Below, piece after piece: positions 16,062-24,352 of a stretch of 64,000 nucleotides of DNA; the stretch's first letter is position 1, and each line of letters opens with the position of its first letter. The notes under the pieces were generated by a model that was not told the DNA's origin, ran no database searches, and saw only the letters and a list, made by a program, of their open reading frames with translations. The position numbers and the translations under genes were made by a program. This DNA comes from Candidatus Saccharibacteria bacterium UBA6175 (lineage in GTDB: Bacteria; Patescibacteriota; Saccharimonadia; Saccharimonadales; Saccharimonadaceae), in the NCBI GenBank assembly GCA_002422915.1, contig DITV01000004.1, positions 168,825-232,824 of the forward strand. The letters run 5' to 3'.

Positions 16062-17270
16062 ATGAACACTCGTCAACCTGAATCGCTACGAATTTTCATT
16101 GCCAGCGAGACACCGCTAAATCATCGAAATGGTGTTGCAAACAGTGTGTTGCAGGTATTGCCCGAGTTCAAGGCGCAAGGTCATGAGGTTATGATAATGT
16201 GCCCAAAGCCAGCCGAGGACTCGTATAGCGGCTTTCCGGTCGTGAAAACAAAAAAAGTAAAGATTCCAGGGTATAATTTCAACCTCGGCATTCCCTCACT
16301 CGCTTTTGTTGAGCGAACGATGAAAGAGTTTCAACCGGCAGTTGTTTACTCTGCTAGCCCCTACCTGCTGGGAGGTCACGCGGTTCGCGCTGCTAATAAT
16401 TTCTTGTTACCCTCAGTCTCTAACTATCAGTCACGTGTCGAGATGTTTGGTAATAACGCTGCCGAAAAAATATTTAAGGACAAAAAGGTAAGGAAGGCTG
16501 TTGTTGATGGCTTCGGAAAAAGCGTTATAAAAAGAACAAAGCGAATCTACAACCACTCTACCTTGGCACTTGTTCCTTCCAACGCATCACAAGATGATCT
16601 ATTGCGTTATAACATCCATACCCTAATACGCCAATGGGGAAGAGGCGTCGATGGCGTATTGTACCACCCTGACAAAAAACAACTTGATCATGTTAAAGAG
16701 CAGCGAAGAGTGTGGTCGAATAATGGCGAAAAAGTTATCGCGATTTGCGTCGGTCGACTGTCGCCCGAAAAGCGAGTTGAGCGACTCGCCGCACTGAAAG
16801 AGACCGGTGTACAAATTGTTGTTGTTGGAAAGGGCGAAAAGGCGTACGAAAAACTGCTACGTTCCGAGCTGCCCGAAGGAACTATATTTACCGGTGAGCT
16901 CACCGGTGAGGAACTGGCGACTGCGGTGAGTGCTGCACACTTTTCCATACACACCGGTACTGAAGATACGTTCGGCCAGACGGTTCAGGAAGCAATGGCT
17001 GCGGGCAACCCTGTGATTGCACCGAGTGCGGGAGGGCCCGCCGAGATCGTTACACACGGGCGAACGGGCTTAATTTACGATGCCGAAGATGACAGAGCGC
17101 TGCGGGACATGGCTATTCTTCTCAGAGATAATGAGCTGATGCGCAATGAAATGGGTCGCAATGGACGTAGAGAAGTTGAAGACAAAACATGGTCACGGTA
17201 TGCGGGACTTCTGATCGACTACTTTTATGAGGCGATTGATATACAGGGAATTGAGCTTGCTCATCGCTAA
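16062..17270 (+). CDS. GT4-family glycosyltransferase
   Basis: A 402-residue retaining glycosyltransferase with two Rossmann-like halves. The N half has NHRNGVANSVLQVLPEF, typical of MgtA-type mannosyltransferases; the C half has CVGRLSPEKRVERL and the donor-binding EX7E motif in GTEDTFGQTVQEAMAAG, then PSAGGPAEIV. It probably adds hexoses to membrane glycolipids or cell-wall polymers at the inner face of the membrane. It overlaps the convergent Nudix gene by 4 bp. Confidence 0.88.
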   Translation: MNTRQPESLRIFIASETPLNHRNGVANSVLQVLPEFKAQGHEVMIMCPKPAEDSYSGFPVVKTKKVKIPGYNFNLGIPSLAFVERTMKEFQPAVVYSASPYLLGGHAVRAANNFLLPSVSNYQSRVEMFGNNAAEKIFKDKKVRKAVVDGFGKSVIKRTKRIYNHSTLALVPSNASQDDLLRYNIHTLIRQWGRGVDGVLYHPDKKQLDHVKEQRRVWSNNGEKVIAICVGRLSPEKRVERLAALKETGVQIVVVGKGEKAYEKLLRSELPEGTIFTGELTGEELATAVSAAHFSIHTGTEDTFGQTVQEAMAAGNPVIAPSAGGPAEIVTHGRTGLIYDAEDDRALRDMAILLRDNELMRNEMGRNGRREVEDKTWSRYAGLLIDYFYEAIDIQGIELAHR

Positions 17271-17953
17271 ACCGGCTCATCAAAGCTGACGGAAGTGAGC
17301 GTTGGCGGTTGCTGCACGAGCTCATGTACTTTTCGGACTTCCGGCAAAATCTTTTCACGGGTAAGCCCCGACCAGCTCAAATAGCCATATTCTGTGGTGC
17401 GCTCGGGGAGTGTGCTGTTGCCGTGGTCGTAGTGGTAGATAAATGCAATCGCATGAACAAAAATATCGGCAGAATCTTTTTCGAGGTACTGGAAGTCAAG
17501 TGTACCTGCAAATTGGAGCTTTCCTGTTGCATCAATACCGGTCTTCTCTTTCAACTCTCGTTCCGCCGCCTGCTCAATCGCTTCACCTTTGTGGATGAGC
17601 CCCGAAGGGAGGCCAAAGTAATCGATAAATGGTTGCTTGCTCCGATTTAATATAAGCACCTCGCCAATTTCGTTGGTGACATGCAGGATTGAAATAACCG
17701 CTGGACTTGTGGGCCGAGCGGTCTTGTGTTCGTGGCGAAACTGGACAAGTTTGAGGGCTTTGCGAGTGGCGGTGTAGCCCATAACTGGGTCGTGAAGCAC
17801 GTAGCCAAAGTCGACCAGACGTTTTAGGTGATAGGAGAACGTGTTGTTAGGAATTCGAGGTGGTTGGAGTTCTGAGAACCGTTGAGGAGAAATGCTAGCC
17901 AGGCTGAGAATAATTTCTTTCTGGATGTGGTGCATGTCCTGGTTGCTATACAC
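17267..17953 (-). CDS. Nudix hydrolase with N-terminal winged helix
   Basis: A two-part protein of 228 residues. Residues about 1-75 look like a winged-helix domain (RFSELQPPRIPNNTFSYHLKRLVDFGYV, a transcription-factor-like pattern). Residues about 85-215 are a Nudix domain with box GLIHKGEAIEQAAERELKEKTGI. In the REUxEExGU core the second Glu of the EE pair is Lys (RELKEKTGI), which would weaken metal binding, so it may bind rather than hydrolyse a nucleotide, like NrtR-type regulators. The order wHTH-Nudix is opposite to NrtR. It is divergent from the 18129 genes, which it might control. Confidence 0.7.
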   Translation of the reverse strand: MYSNQDMHHIQKEIILSLASISPQRFSELQPPRIPNNTFSYHLKRLVDFGYVLHDPVMGYTATRKALKLVQFRHEHKTARPTSPAVISILHVTNEIGEVLILNRSKQPFIDYFGLPSGLIHKGEAIEQAAERELKEKTGIDATGKLQFAGTLDFQYLEKDSADIFVHAIAFIYHYDHGNSTLPERTTEYGYLSWSGLTREKILPEVRKVHELVQQPPTLTSVSFDEPV

Positions 17954-17972
17954 TGGCAGAATCTCGTTTAGG

Positions 17973-18068
17973 GTGACTCACAGTTCCCACCCTGAATAGT
18001 AGTCCTTGGGTTACTGCGCGTCAACATAAAACGAGTCAATTCATGTCGACTCACGCGCACGTGACTCA
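17973..18068. promoter_or_regulatory. Cluster of TGACTCA-type repeats
   Basis: GTGACTCA occurs at 17973 and 18061; GAGTCA (inverted) at 18033 and GACTCAC at 18048 form an inverted pair. The last three are spaced 13-15 bp. They lie between the wHTH-Nudix gene and the phosphoesterase operon, so they are candidate binding sites of that regulator or another. Confidence 0.35.
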
Positions 18069-18128
18069 TACGTATGTGGCTGATTTTTCGTAGAGGGCGA
18101 GCCATACTGCGAAAAAAGAGGAGACATC

Positions 18129-19505
18129 ATGGGCGGAGAACGACAAGCAGGACGAGCGGAGCAGGCTAGCGAAAAGTCACGAATTACTCCGGAAATGTTG
18201 AGTGATTTTTTAGACACGACACCACTTGATGAAGATCCGAAAACCGAGAGTACCTATGACGAATTGGCGCTTCTGGCTGAAGATATGAATGAAGCCGGAC
18301 TAGAGCCTAAAGACCTCTTGAACATTACACATGCCGACTTTTCATACTGGCAAACGGCTGTAAAAAAGAAGCGTATCGAAGTGGCATCAGACGGAAAGTC
18401 GCACACCGTTAACGACATCGAGCACATCGATAACAGGGGTAGAAAACTACAACTTCGCCCAAAGAAAGAAGGGGTAATCGATGTTTCAGATTGGGTCGTG
18501 ACGCCTCCACCACTCAAGGTATATACCACAAAGAGTAAACCGGGCAAGGTGAGGGCCGAAAAGGTCGGAGTGATCCTTGCCGATCAGCAGATTGATTTTC
18601 GTGAACACCGAGACGGAACACTCACGCCAACTCACGACCCACGAGCGATGGACGTGGCACTGCAGATCACTAACGATGTGCAGCCAGACTTCATTGGCTC
18701 CGGTGGTGATGAAATGGATCTATCACGCCTAGGGAGGTACAAGCCAGACTCAGTTCACTTTATGAGCCCCTATAATCTTCGTCGCGGTGTGCTGGCAACG
18801 CACGCGTTCTATGCACAGCTTCGACGCGATAACGAAAACGCCATTATCAAAATGGCCTCATCAAATCACCACCAGCGCTGGGTCGATTTTTTTCTCGCAA
18901 ATGCAGCTGAGCTAATGGAAGTCCGACCTGCCGATGACCCTAACGGGCTGCCACTTTTGTCACTCGAAAGAGCGTTAGGCCTAAAGGCTCTAGAAATCGA
19001 TTACGTTGCTGGGTATGATGCCGCCGTCGTTCGAATAAACGAACGCCTTGTGATGATTCACGGGAATAAATCAGTCAACAATGGCTCGACCGCGCACGAG
19101 TACCTGAAGGAGTTCATTGACGAATCAGTCCTCTTTAACCACACCCATCGAATAGAGCGTGCCATGAAATCCCATAAAGGAAGAATCATTCAGGCGATTA
19201 GCAGCGGCTGCCTCGCAAGTGCGATGGGCTCAGTACCAAGCTTCCATAACGATGTTGATACCGGCGGTGAGATTGTTCCACGGCAAGAAAACTGGCAGAA
19301 CGGAATTTCAGTTGTGCATTATACGGAGGGGAACGGGCCATTTCAGGTCGAACAGATTTTAATAGATCACAACGACGGCTACAAGGCAGTCTATAACGGA
19401 AAAACATATTACCCACGGAGTCAAGACGAGCGGACCTGGGAGCGGTTTGAAGAGGGGTTGCGTATTCGAGAATTCCCGGCGTCACCCCCGCAGAGAGTAG
19501 CATGA
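18129..19505 (+). CDS. Calcineurin-like metallophosphoesterase, phage-like
   Basis: A 458-residue protein whose C-terminal 300 residues carry degenerate metallophosphoesterase motifs in order: LADQQIDFREH, GSGGDEMDLS (GDxxD-like), MASSNHHQRW (GNHD/E-like), VMIHGNKSVN and FNHTHRIER (GHTH-like). The N-terminal 130 residues are unassigned. The size and divergent motifs resemble phosphoesterases of phages. It could be a nuclease or phosphodiesterase. A good SD (GAGGAG) precedes the ATG, unlike most neighbours. The next gene overlaps by 4 bp (ATGA). Confidence 0.65.
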   Translation: MGGERQAGRAEQASEKSRITPEMLSDFLDTTPLDEDPKTESTYDELALLAEDMNEAGLEPKDLLNITHADFSYWQTAVKKKRIEVASDGKSHTVNDIEHIDNRGRKLQLRPKKEGVIDVSDWVVTPPPLKVYTTKSKPGKVRAEKVGVILADQQIDFREHRDGTLTPTHDPRAMDVALQITNDVQPDFIGSGGDEMDLSRLGRYKPDSVHFMSPYNLRRGVLATHAFYAQLRRDNENAIIKMASSNHHQRWVDFFLANAAELMEVRPADDPNGLPLLSLERALGLKALEIDYVAGYDAAVVRINERLVMIHGNKSVNNGSTAHEYLKEFIDESVLFNHTHRIERAMKSHKGRIIQAISSGCLASAMGSVPSFHNDVDTGGEIVPRQENWQNGISVVHYTEGNGPFQVEQILIDHNDGYKAVYNGKTYYPRSQDERTWERFEEGLRIREFPASPPQRVA

Positions 19506-19969
19506 CCCGCAAAGGCTACCCAGAGGGCATTATTGGCCAGCACACCCTTTTTGAAGCTCGCACCATGAATGAGCGACGATATTCAAAAATGTGGCGTCGC
19601 CACCCGGGTATGTTGGTGATGATGCCAGAGGAAGATGAAAAGTGGTTACACCGCGAGATGTCTGGCCTCCCTCGTCCGTCAAAATTCCTCGCTCTAAGGG
19701 CGCTTGACCATCTAGCGGCCTTGCCTCATGACCTTGGTCGGCTTGAAATGTTTAACAGCGTGACTAATTTAATGCACGATATCGCCGATCGATGGCCTCA
19801 TACGACGATTGGTACCGAGGCAGAAATATTTGGTACGCACTTTCAGAACCAGAAGACTTTTTTTCGTCGGGCGCTTACAAAACAAGAAGAAGACGAAATA
19901 CTACTGCTGCAGCGCCTTGCTGTTGATCTTGCGGAAAGTCCTGAGTCACCTAATTCGCCCCTGCTATAG
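19502..19969 (+). CDS. Hypothetical protein, 155 aa
   Basis: I do not recognise it. It is a soluble protein rich in Met, Arg and Trp in the first half (RRYSKMWRRHPGMLVMMP) and helical and acidic at the end. It is coupled to the phosphoesterase by an ATGA overlap, so the two probably act together. Confidence 0.6.
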   Translation: MTRKGYPEGIIGQHTLFEARTMNERRYSKMWRRHPGMLVMMPEEDEKWLHREMSGLPRPSKFLALRALDHLAALPHDLGRLEMFNSVTNLMHDIADRWPHTTIGTEAEIFGTHFQNQKTFFRRALTKQEEDEILLLQRLAVDLAESPESPNSPLL

Positions 19970-19995
19970 TACACTAGAAGCATAAGGGGAGTTTT

Positions 19996-21771
19996 GTGAA
20001 ATTCGTTCGTCGTCACTTCGATATAGCTTTGGGGCATGCTTCAGTTGCTGCGCAGCGGATTCATCATCACGCCTTTCGCACGCCACGACTTATAGCTGTG
20101 AGCTCAGCCGTGCTGGTATTGATTGCAATTGTCGTCTTTCAGTTTACTTGGCCAGCCGATAAGTTGGTCATGTTCGCAAACGTAGACAGTATAAGTGTCG
20201 GAGGCCTCACAAAAGATGAAGCCACAAAGAAGCTGAACGATGCCTATGCCAACGCTACCGTTCCAGTCTTTTTCAGTGATGATGCCGCTACCCCAAAGGC
20301 ATCGCCGACGCTTTCTGAGCTTGGGGTCGAAGTCGAAAACGAAGCTCGAATTGGGGTGATTGATTACCCTTGGTACTGGCGTCTCGTTCCAACTTCAGGG
20401 CTTTGGTACCACACCATGTTACGGGTTGCTGAGCCGACTCTCGTTCGAAGTGCTGAAGCATTGCTGATATACACCAACACAACATTTGGCGAGGAGTGCC
20501 GTGTTGAGCCGGTCAACGCCACGATCGAATTCAAAGCAGGTGATTTAGTGGTGGTTCCAGAAAAAGCCGGATCACTGTGTGATAAAGAAGAGCTCACCGA
20601 TGCCCTTGAAGGCGTCTTGCCGTCGCTTTCGCCGGCTACTTTAACGATAACCGGGGAAACGATCCCGGCCGCCATTACGGCAGCGGAGGCTGAAGTGGTC
20701 CGCATATCGGTAGTTGAGCAAATTAGTGACGAACTCATGATCGCTTGGGAGGGGACGAAGAAGTCGGTGCCGGCAGCAACGGCCTATGGCTGGCTGGCAT
20801 TTAGTGAGGAAAACGGGAGCTTACGAGCCTCTGTTAACGACGAAGCCCGCGCCTGGCTCACTGAAAATTTTGGCGGCATTGTTGCTATTGCTGCTGGTGT
20901 ATCGCAAGTTACGACGCGTGACTTTGTTGAGGTGTCTCGAGTAAATGGCGCATCGGGCCGAGCGCTTGATGTTGAGGCAACCGCAGCCGTTCTCGGCTCA
21001 TTTTTTAACAGCGAAAGTCAGAATTCACCCGTTATTCAAACACGCACGGTCGCGCCGAGCGTACAATACACCCGTTCATACAGCCCCACCGATACCGGCC
21101 TTTCGGCGTTAATGAAGAACTTTGCTGAATCACGCCCTGGTGTGTACGGCATTCGACTGATTGAGTTATCAGGTGCCCGACGTAATGCAAGCTATAATGG
21201 CGATCGTCAGTTTACGACCGCGAGTACCTATAAATTGTTCGTTGCCTACAGCACGCTTCTTCGGATTGAAAGTGGTGCCTGGAGCTGGAGTGACCAGATC
21301 ACTGGTGGTCGTGATCTTGCACGCTGTTTTGACGACATGATTGTTAAATCTGATAATCCTTGTGCCGACGCACTTCTTCGTAAAATTGGCTATACTCAAA
21401 TCACTAATGAGGCGAAAGCGATTGGTGCGAGCCGCACCTCATTTCTTGGCAGCGATGGCATTAAGTCAACCGCGAATGACGAAGCCCTTCTACTCAGTTT
21501 GCTGCAAACCGGTCAAATTCTGAGCCAGCAATCGAGCCGTAACACCTTTATTAGTGCCCTGCAGCGTAACGTCTATCGACAAGGGATTCCCAAGGGGATT
21601 CCTTCGGCCACTGTCGCAAATAAGGTTGGATTCCTGGAGGCTCTCTTGCACGACGCCGCAATCGTGACAGCACCAACAGGTACATATGTACTAGTGATCC
21701 TGACTGAAGGTTCCAGCTGGGCGGCGATTGCCGACCTAGCCCGAGAAATCGAAGCACTGCGACTTCAATAA
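19996..21771 (+). CDS. Membrane-anchored class A beta-lactamase-like serine hydrolase
   Basis: The 591-residue protein starts at GTG 19996. One transmembrane helix (about 34-52) is followed by two VanW/YoaR-type peptidoglycan-binding repeats (VGGLTKDEATKKLNDAY) and a C-terminal domain of about 230 residues in the beta-lactamase/D-Ala-D-Ala peptidase fold. SxxK is TASTYKLF, SDN is KSDNPCADALL, and the KTG triad is changed to KVG (NKVGFLE). The active site faces outside. The anchor and wall-binding repeats argue for cell-wall remodelling rather than antibiotic resistance; activity cannot be read from sequence. Confidence 0.8.
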   Translation: MKFVRRHFDIALGHASVAAQRIHHHAFRTPRLIAVSSAVLVLIAIVVFQFTWPADKLVMFANVDSISVGGLTKDEATKKLNDAYANATVPVFFSDDAATPKASPTLSELGVEVENEARIGVIDYPWYWRLVPTSGLWYHTMLRVAEPTLVRSAEALLIYTNTTFGEECRVEPVNATIEFKAGDLVVVPEKAGSLCDKEELTDALEGVLPSLSPATLTITGETIPAAITAAEAEVVRISVVEQISDELMIAWEGTKKSVPAATAYGWLAFSEENGSLRASVNDEARAWLTENFGGIVAIAAGVSQVTTRDFVEVSRVNGASGRALDVEATAAVLGSFFNSESQNSPVIQTRTVAPSVQYTRSYSPTDTGLSALMKNFAESRPGVYGIRLIELSGARRNASYNGDRQFTTASTYKLFVAYSTLLRIESGAWSWSDQITGGRDLARCFDDMIVKSDNPCADALLRKIGYTQITNEAKAIGASRTSFLGSDGIKSTANDEALLLSLLQTGQILSQQSSRNTFISALQRNVYRQGIPKGIPSATVANKVGFLEALLHDAAIVTAPTGTYVLVILTEGSSWAAIADLAREIEALRLQ

Positions 21772-21788
21772 CCTGGTAAGATACGTGT

Positions 21789-22772
21789 ATGAAAGCAGCA
21801 ATTTACACCCAATACGGTCCACCAGAAGTAGTGAGCGTTAAAGATGTTCCAGCACCTACACCAAAAAAGAATGAGCTTCTCGTTCGAGTGGTGAGTAGCG
21901 TGGTTACCGCCGCCGATGGTCGCATTCGGGCGGCACGTTTTCCGAAAGGATTTGGCGTGGTTGCAAAGCTTGCTTTTGGTGCATTTGCTCCCCGAAACCA
22001 CATTCTTGGGAGCTGCTTCTCGGGTGTGGTTGAGGCGATTGGTGAAGGCGTCACCGATTTTTCAATTGGTGACGAAGTTGCGGGGATGACTGGCGTGGGC
22101 ATGAAGGCGCATGCAGAGTATCTTGTGATTTCTGCACAGAAATCGGTGGTAAAAAAGCCGACAGCTGTCAGCCATGACGATGCCGCCGGTGTGTTATTTG
22201 GAGGAACGGCTGCACTCTTTTTTATTCGCGATGTTGGCCATGTTAAGGAAGGCCAGTCGGTACTCGTGAACGGTGCTTCTGGGGCGGTTGGAACCAATGC
22301 CGTGCAGCTTGCTGCTTACTATGGAGCGACTGTCACCGCCGTGACGAGTGGAGATAATGACGAGCTTGTTCGTTCAATCGGGGCCTCGAAGGTAGTCGAC
22401 TATGAGACGCAGCCGTTGTCGCAGTGTCTAGAAACGTTCGATAGAGCGCTTGATGCCGTCGGGAATGTCACCATTAAAGAAGGTCTGCGGCTACTGAAGC
22501 CCAACGGGCAACTTCTGTTGATGGTGCCAAGCCTTGGCCAGATGTTCACGTTTAACAAACGGGTGAAAACAGGAACCGCTACTGAAAAAGCAAAAGACAT
22601 TGCCTTCATTTTAGACTTGGTTGCCGAGAAAAAACTGACCGTCCTCATTGACTCAACCTTTACGCTTGATCAGATTCAGGATGCGTATAGACGACTCGAT
22701 TCCGGCAAGAAAAGAGGCAACATAATTCTACGGATAGGCGATAAAAAGACTACAGGCCAAGCTGGTTCGTAA
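21789..22772 (+). CDS. Zinc-free NAD(P)-dependent alcohol dehydrogenase / quinone reductase (MDR)
   Basis: A 327-residue medium-chain reductase. The GroES-like N half (GSCFSGVVEAIGEGVTDFSIGDEV) lacks the zinc Cys/His ligands, and the Rossmann half has VNGASGAVGTNAVQLAAYYGATVTAV (AxxGxVG NADPH site). It resembles quinone oxidoreductases and reticulon-4-interacting-protein-like enzymes. TAAGAT lies 6 nt before the ATG. Its 3' end overlaps a small convergent gene by 23 bp. Confidence 0.85.
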   Translation: MKAAIYTQYGPPEVVSVKDVPAPTPKKNELLVRVVSSVVTAADGRIRAARFPKGFGVVAKLAFGAFAPRNHILGSCFSGVVEAIGEGVTDFSIGDEVAGMTGVGMKAHAEYLVISAQKSVVKKPTAVSHDDAAGVLFGGTAALFFIRDVGHVKEGQSVLVNGASGAVGTNAVQLAAYYGATVTAVTSGDNDELVRSIGASKVVDYETQPLSQCLETFDRALDAVGNVTIKEGLRLLKPNGQLLLMVPSLGQMFTFNKRVKTGTATEKAKDIAFILDLVAEKKLTVLIDSTFTLDQIQDAYRRLDSGKKRGNIILRIGDKKTTGQAGS

Positions 22773-22959
22773 TATCTTCAACGATCGTTTGGCCTTGCTC
22801 CACAACGCCAGCGGCTTGATCGGTCAATCCTTCAGTGATACCAGAGACCCCTTCGCTAATGCCCGCAATCTGGTCTTGAATGTCACCAACCACCGGAAGG
22901 TCAGCCGGTAGGTCCACGCCGTTTGTAATGATGTCTTTGAGTGAATCGAATAGGTTCAT
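22750..22959 (-). CDS. Small amphipathic protein, 69 aa
   Basis: I do not recognise a family. I use ATG 22959 (MNLFDSLKDII...); a longer frame upstream is antisense to hisS. The sequence is almost free of positive charge and has heptad-like Ile/Val spacing (GISEGVSGITEGLTDQAAGVVEQG), suggesting a coiled-coil or amphipathic helix. It is divergent from the second hisS; the intergenic region contains TATAAT on the hisS strand. Confidence 0.55.
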   Translation of the reverse strand: MNLFDSLKDIITNGVDLPADLPVVGDIQDQIAGISEGVSGITEGLTDQAAGVVEQGQTIVEDITNQLGL

Positions 22960-23023
22960 ATAATAAGTATACAAAGCGACAGACTCTTGTCGCAAGCCCC
23001 TCCTCTTTCTGTATAATGAATCT

Positions 23024-24334
23024 ATGAATACTGTACAGCCACGGCGACCAAGCGGATTCTCGGAGTACTTGCCGGGTGAGCAGATCGAGTTTAACCGATT
23101 GTTAACGATCATTCGTTCGACGTATGAAAAGTACGGTTTTAGCCCTCTTGATACGCCCGACCTTGAACTGACCGAGGTGTTGCTCGCCAAGGGCGGCGGT
23201 GAAACGGAACAGCAGGTGTACAGTTTTACCCGTGAAGGGTCTGATACGAGCCTCACGATGCGCTATGACTTAACCGTGCCGCTGGCCCGCTATGTTGCCG
23301 AGCACCAAAGTGACTTGGTCTTTCCATTTTCGCGCTACCACATCGGTAAGGTTCACCGTGCGGAGCGGGCTCAAGCTGGCCGCGCACGTGAGTTTTATCA
23401 ATGTGATGTTGATACGATTGGATCAACCAGCCCTGCGGTAGATGCCCAGTTCCCGGCGGTCATTAATGAAATCTTTGAGCAATTTGGGTTTGGAGAGTTT
23501 GTGGTCCGTATGAACAATCGCCAAATTCTTAACGGCTTCTTTGAAGGGATTGGTGCGGCGGCTTTTTCGGAGCAGATTCTGCGTACCATCGATAAAATGG
23601 AAAAGATTAGTCACGATACGCTGCTCGAGTTATTAGCCGGAATTGGCCTCGAACAGCAGCAGATTGAAAAGATTATTGCTTTTACGTCACTCACCGGCTC
23701 AAATGATGAACATATCTCTCAACTACGAAACCTAGAAGTTTCTTCAGACCTGTATCATGAAGGGATCGATCGACTGGAAAAAGTGGTTTCAGCACTACGT
23801 GATATGCAGGTACCCGAGCACCGTTTTGCGATTGATTTAAAGATTGCTCGGGGACTCGACTATTACACGGGTATTGTGTACGAGACCGTTTTGGTTGACT
23901 ATCCGCAAGTGGGAAGTGTTTGCTCGGGCGGTCGTTACGACAATCTTGCGAGCTACTATACGTCGATGAAGTTGCCCGGTGTGGGAATTTCAATTGGCTT
24001 GACTCGTTTGTTCTACGCAATGCGCGAACTAGGCGTTATAAAGACTGATCAAAAAAGCCCCGCATCGGTACTTGTGCTTCCGATTGACGAAGCGCATCAG
24101 ACGGCTGGCTTTGGCGTCGCAACCGAGCTTCGAGTGGCTGGTATTAACACCCTTTTGAACACGGAATACGGAAAATTTGGTGATCGGATGCGCTATGCAG
24201 ACCGACTTGGCGTCAAGCATGTGGTGGTAATCGGTGATGATGAAGCGGCCCAACAGGTGGTTACGCTCAAGACTATGGAAACGGGAAGTTCAGAGCAGCT
24301 TTCGGTCGCCGGCCTTGTGGCCAGACTCGCTTAA
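23024..24334 (+). CDS. hisS: Histidyl-tRNA synthetase, paralogue 2
   Basis: A complete class II HisRS of 436 residues with native-looking base composition, probably the housekeeping copy. The HisA motif KIARGLDYYTG and anticodon-binding domain are intact. Motif 2 is RYHIGKVHRAERAQAGRA: the QKGR loop of paralogue 1 is AQAGR here, so the basic residue in the ATP/tRNA-contacting loop is lost. Over half of all residues appear identical to the copy at 8118. TATAAT lies 6 nt before the ATG (leaderless). The PBP gene follows 18 bp after the stop with its own TATAAT. Confidence 0.92.
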   Translation: MNTVQPRRPSGFSEYLPGEQIEFNRLLTIIRSTYEKYGFSPLDTPDLELTEVLLAKGGGETEQQVYSFTREGSDTSLTMRYDLTVPLARYVAEHQSDLVFPFSRYHIGKVHRAERAQAGRAREFYQCDVDTIGSTSPAVDAQFPAVINEIFEQFGFGEFVVRMNNRQILNGFFEGIGAAAFSEQILRTIDKMEKISHDTLLELLAGIGLEQQQIEKIIAFTSLTGSNDEHISQLRNLEVSSDLYHEGIDRLEKVVSALRDMQVPEHRFAIDLKIARGLDYYTGIVYETVLVDYPQVGSVCSGGRYDNLASYYTSMKLPGVGISIGLTRLFYAMRELGVIKTDQKSPASVLVLPIDEAHQTAGFGVATELRVAGINTLLNTEYGKFGDRMRYADRLGVKHVVVIGDDEAAQQVVTLKTMETGSSEQLSVAGLVARLA

Positions 24335-24352
24335 GGGGTATAATAGAGGAGT

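Noticed and set aside
22960..23256. Upstream extension of the 69-residue minus-strand gene
   Set aside because: Antisense to the second hisS; the natural sequence begins at ATG 22959.
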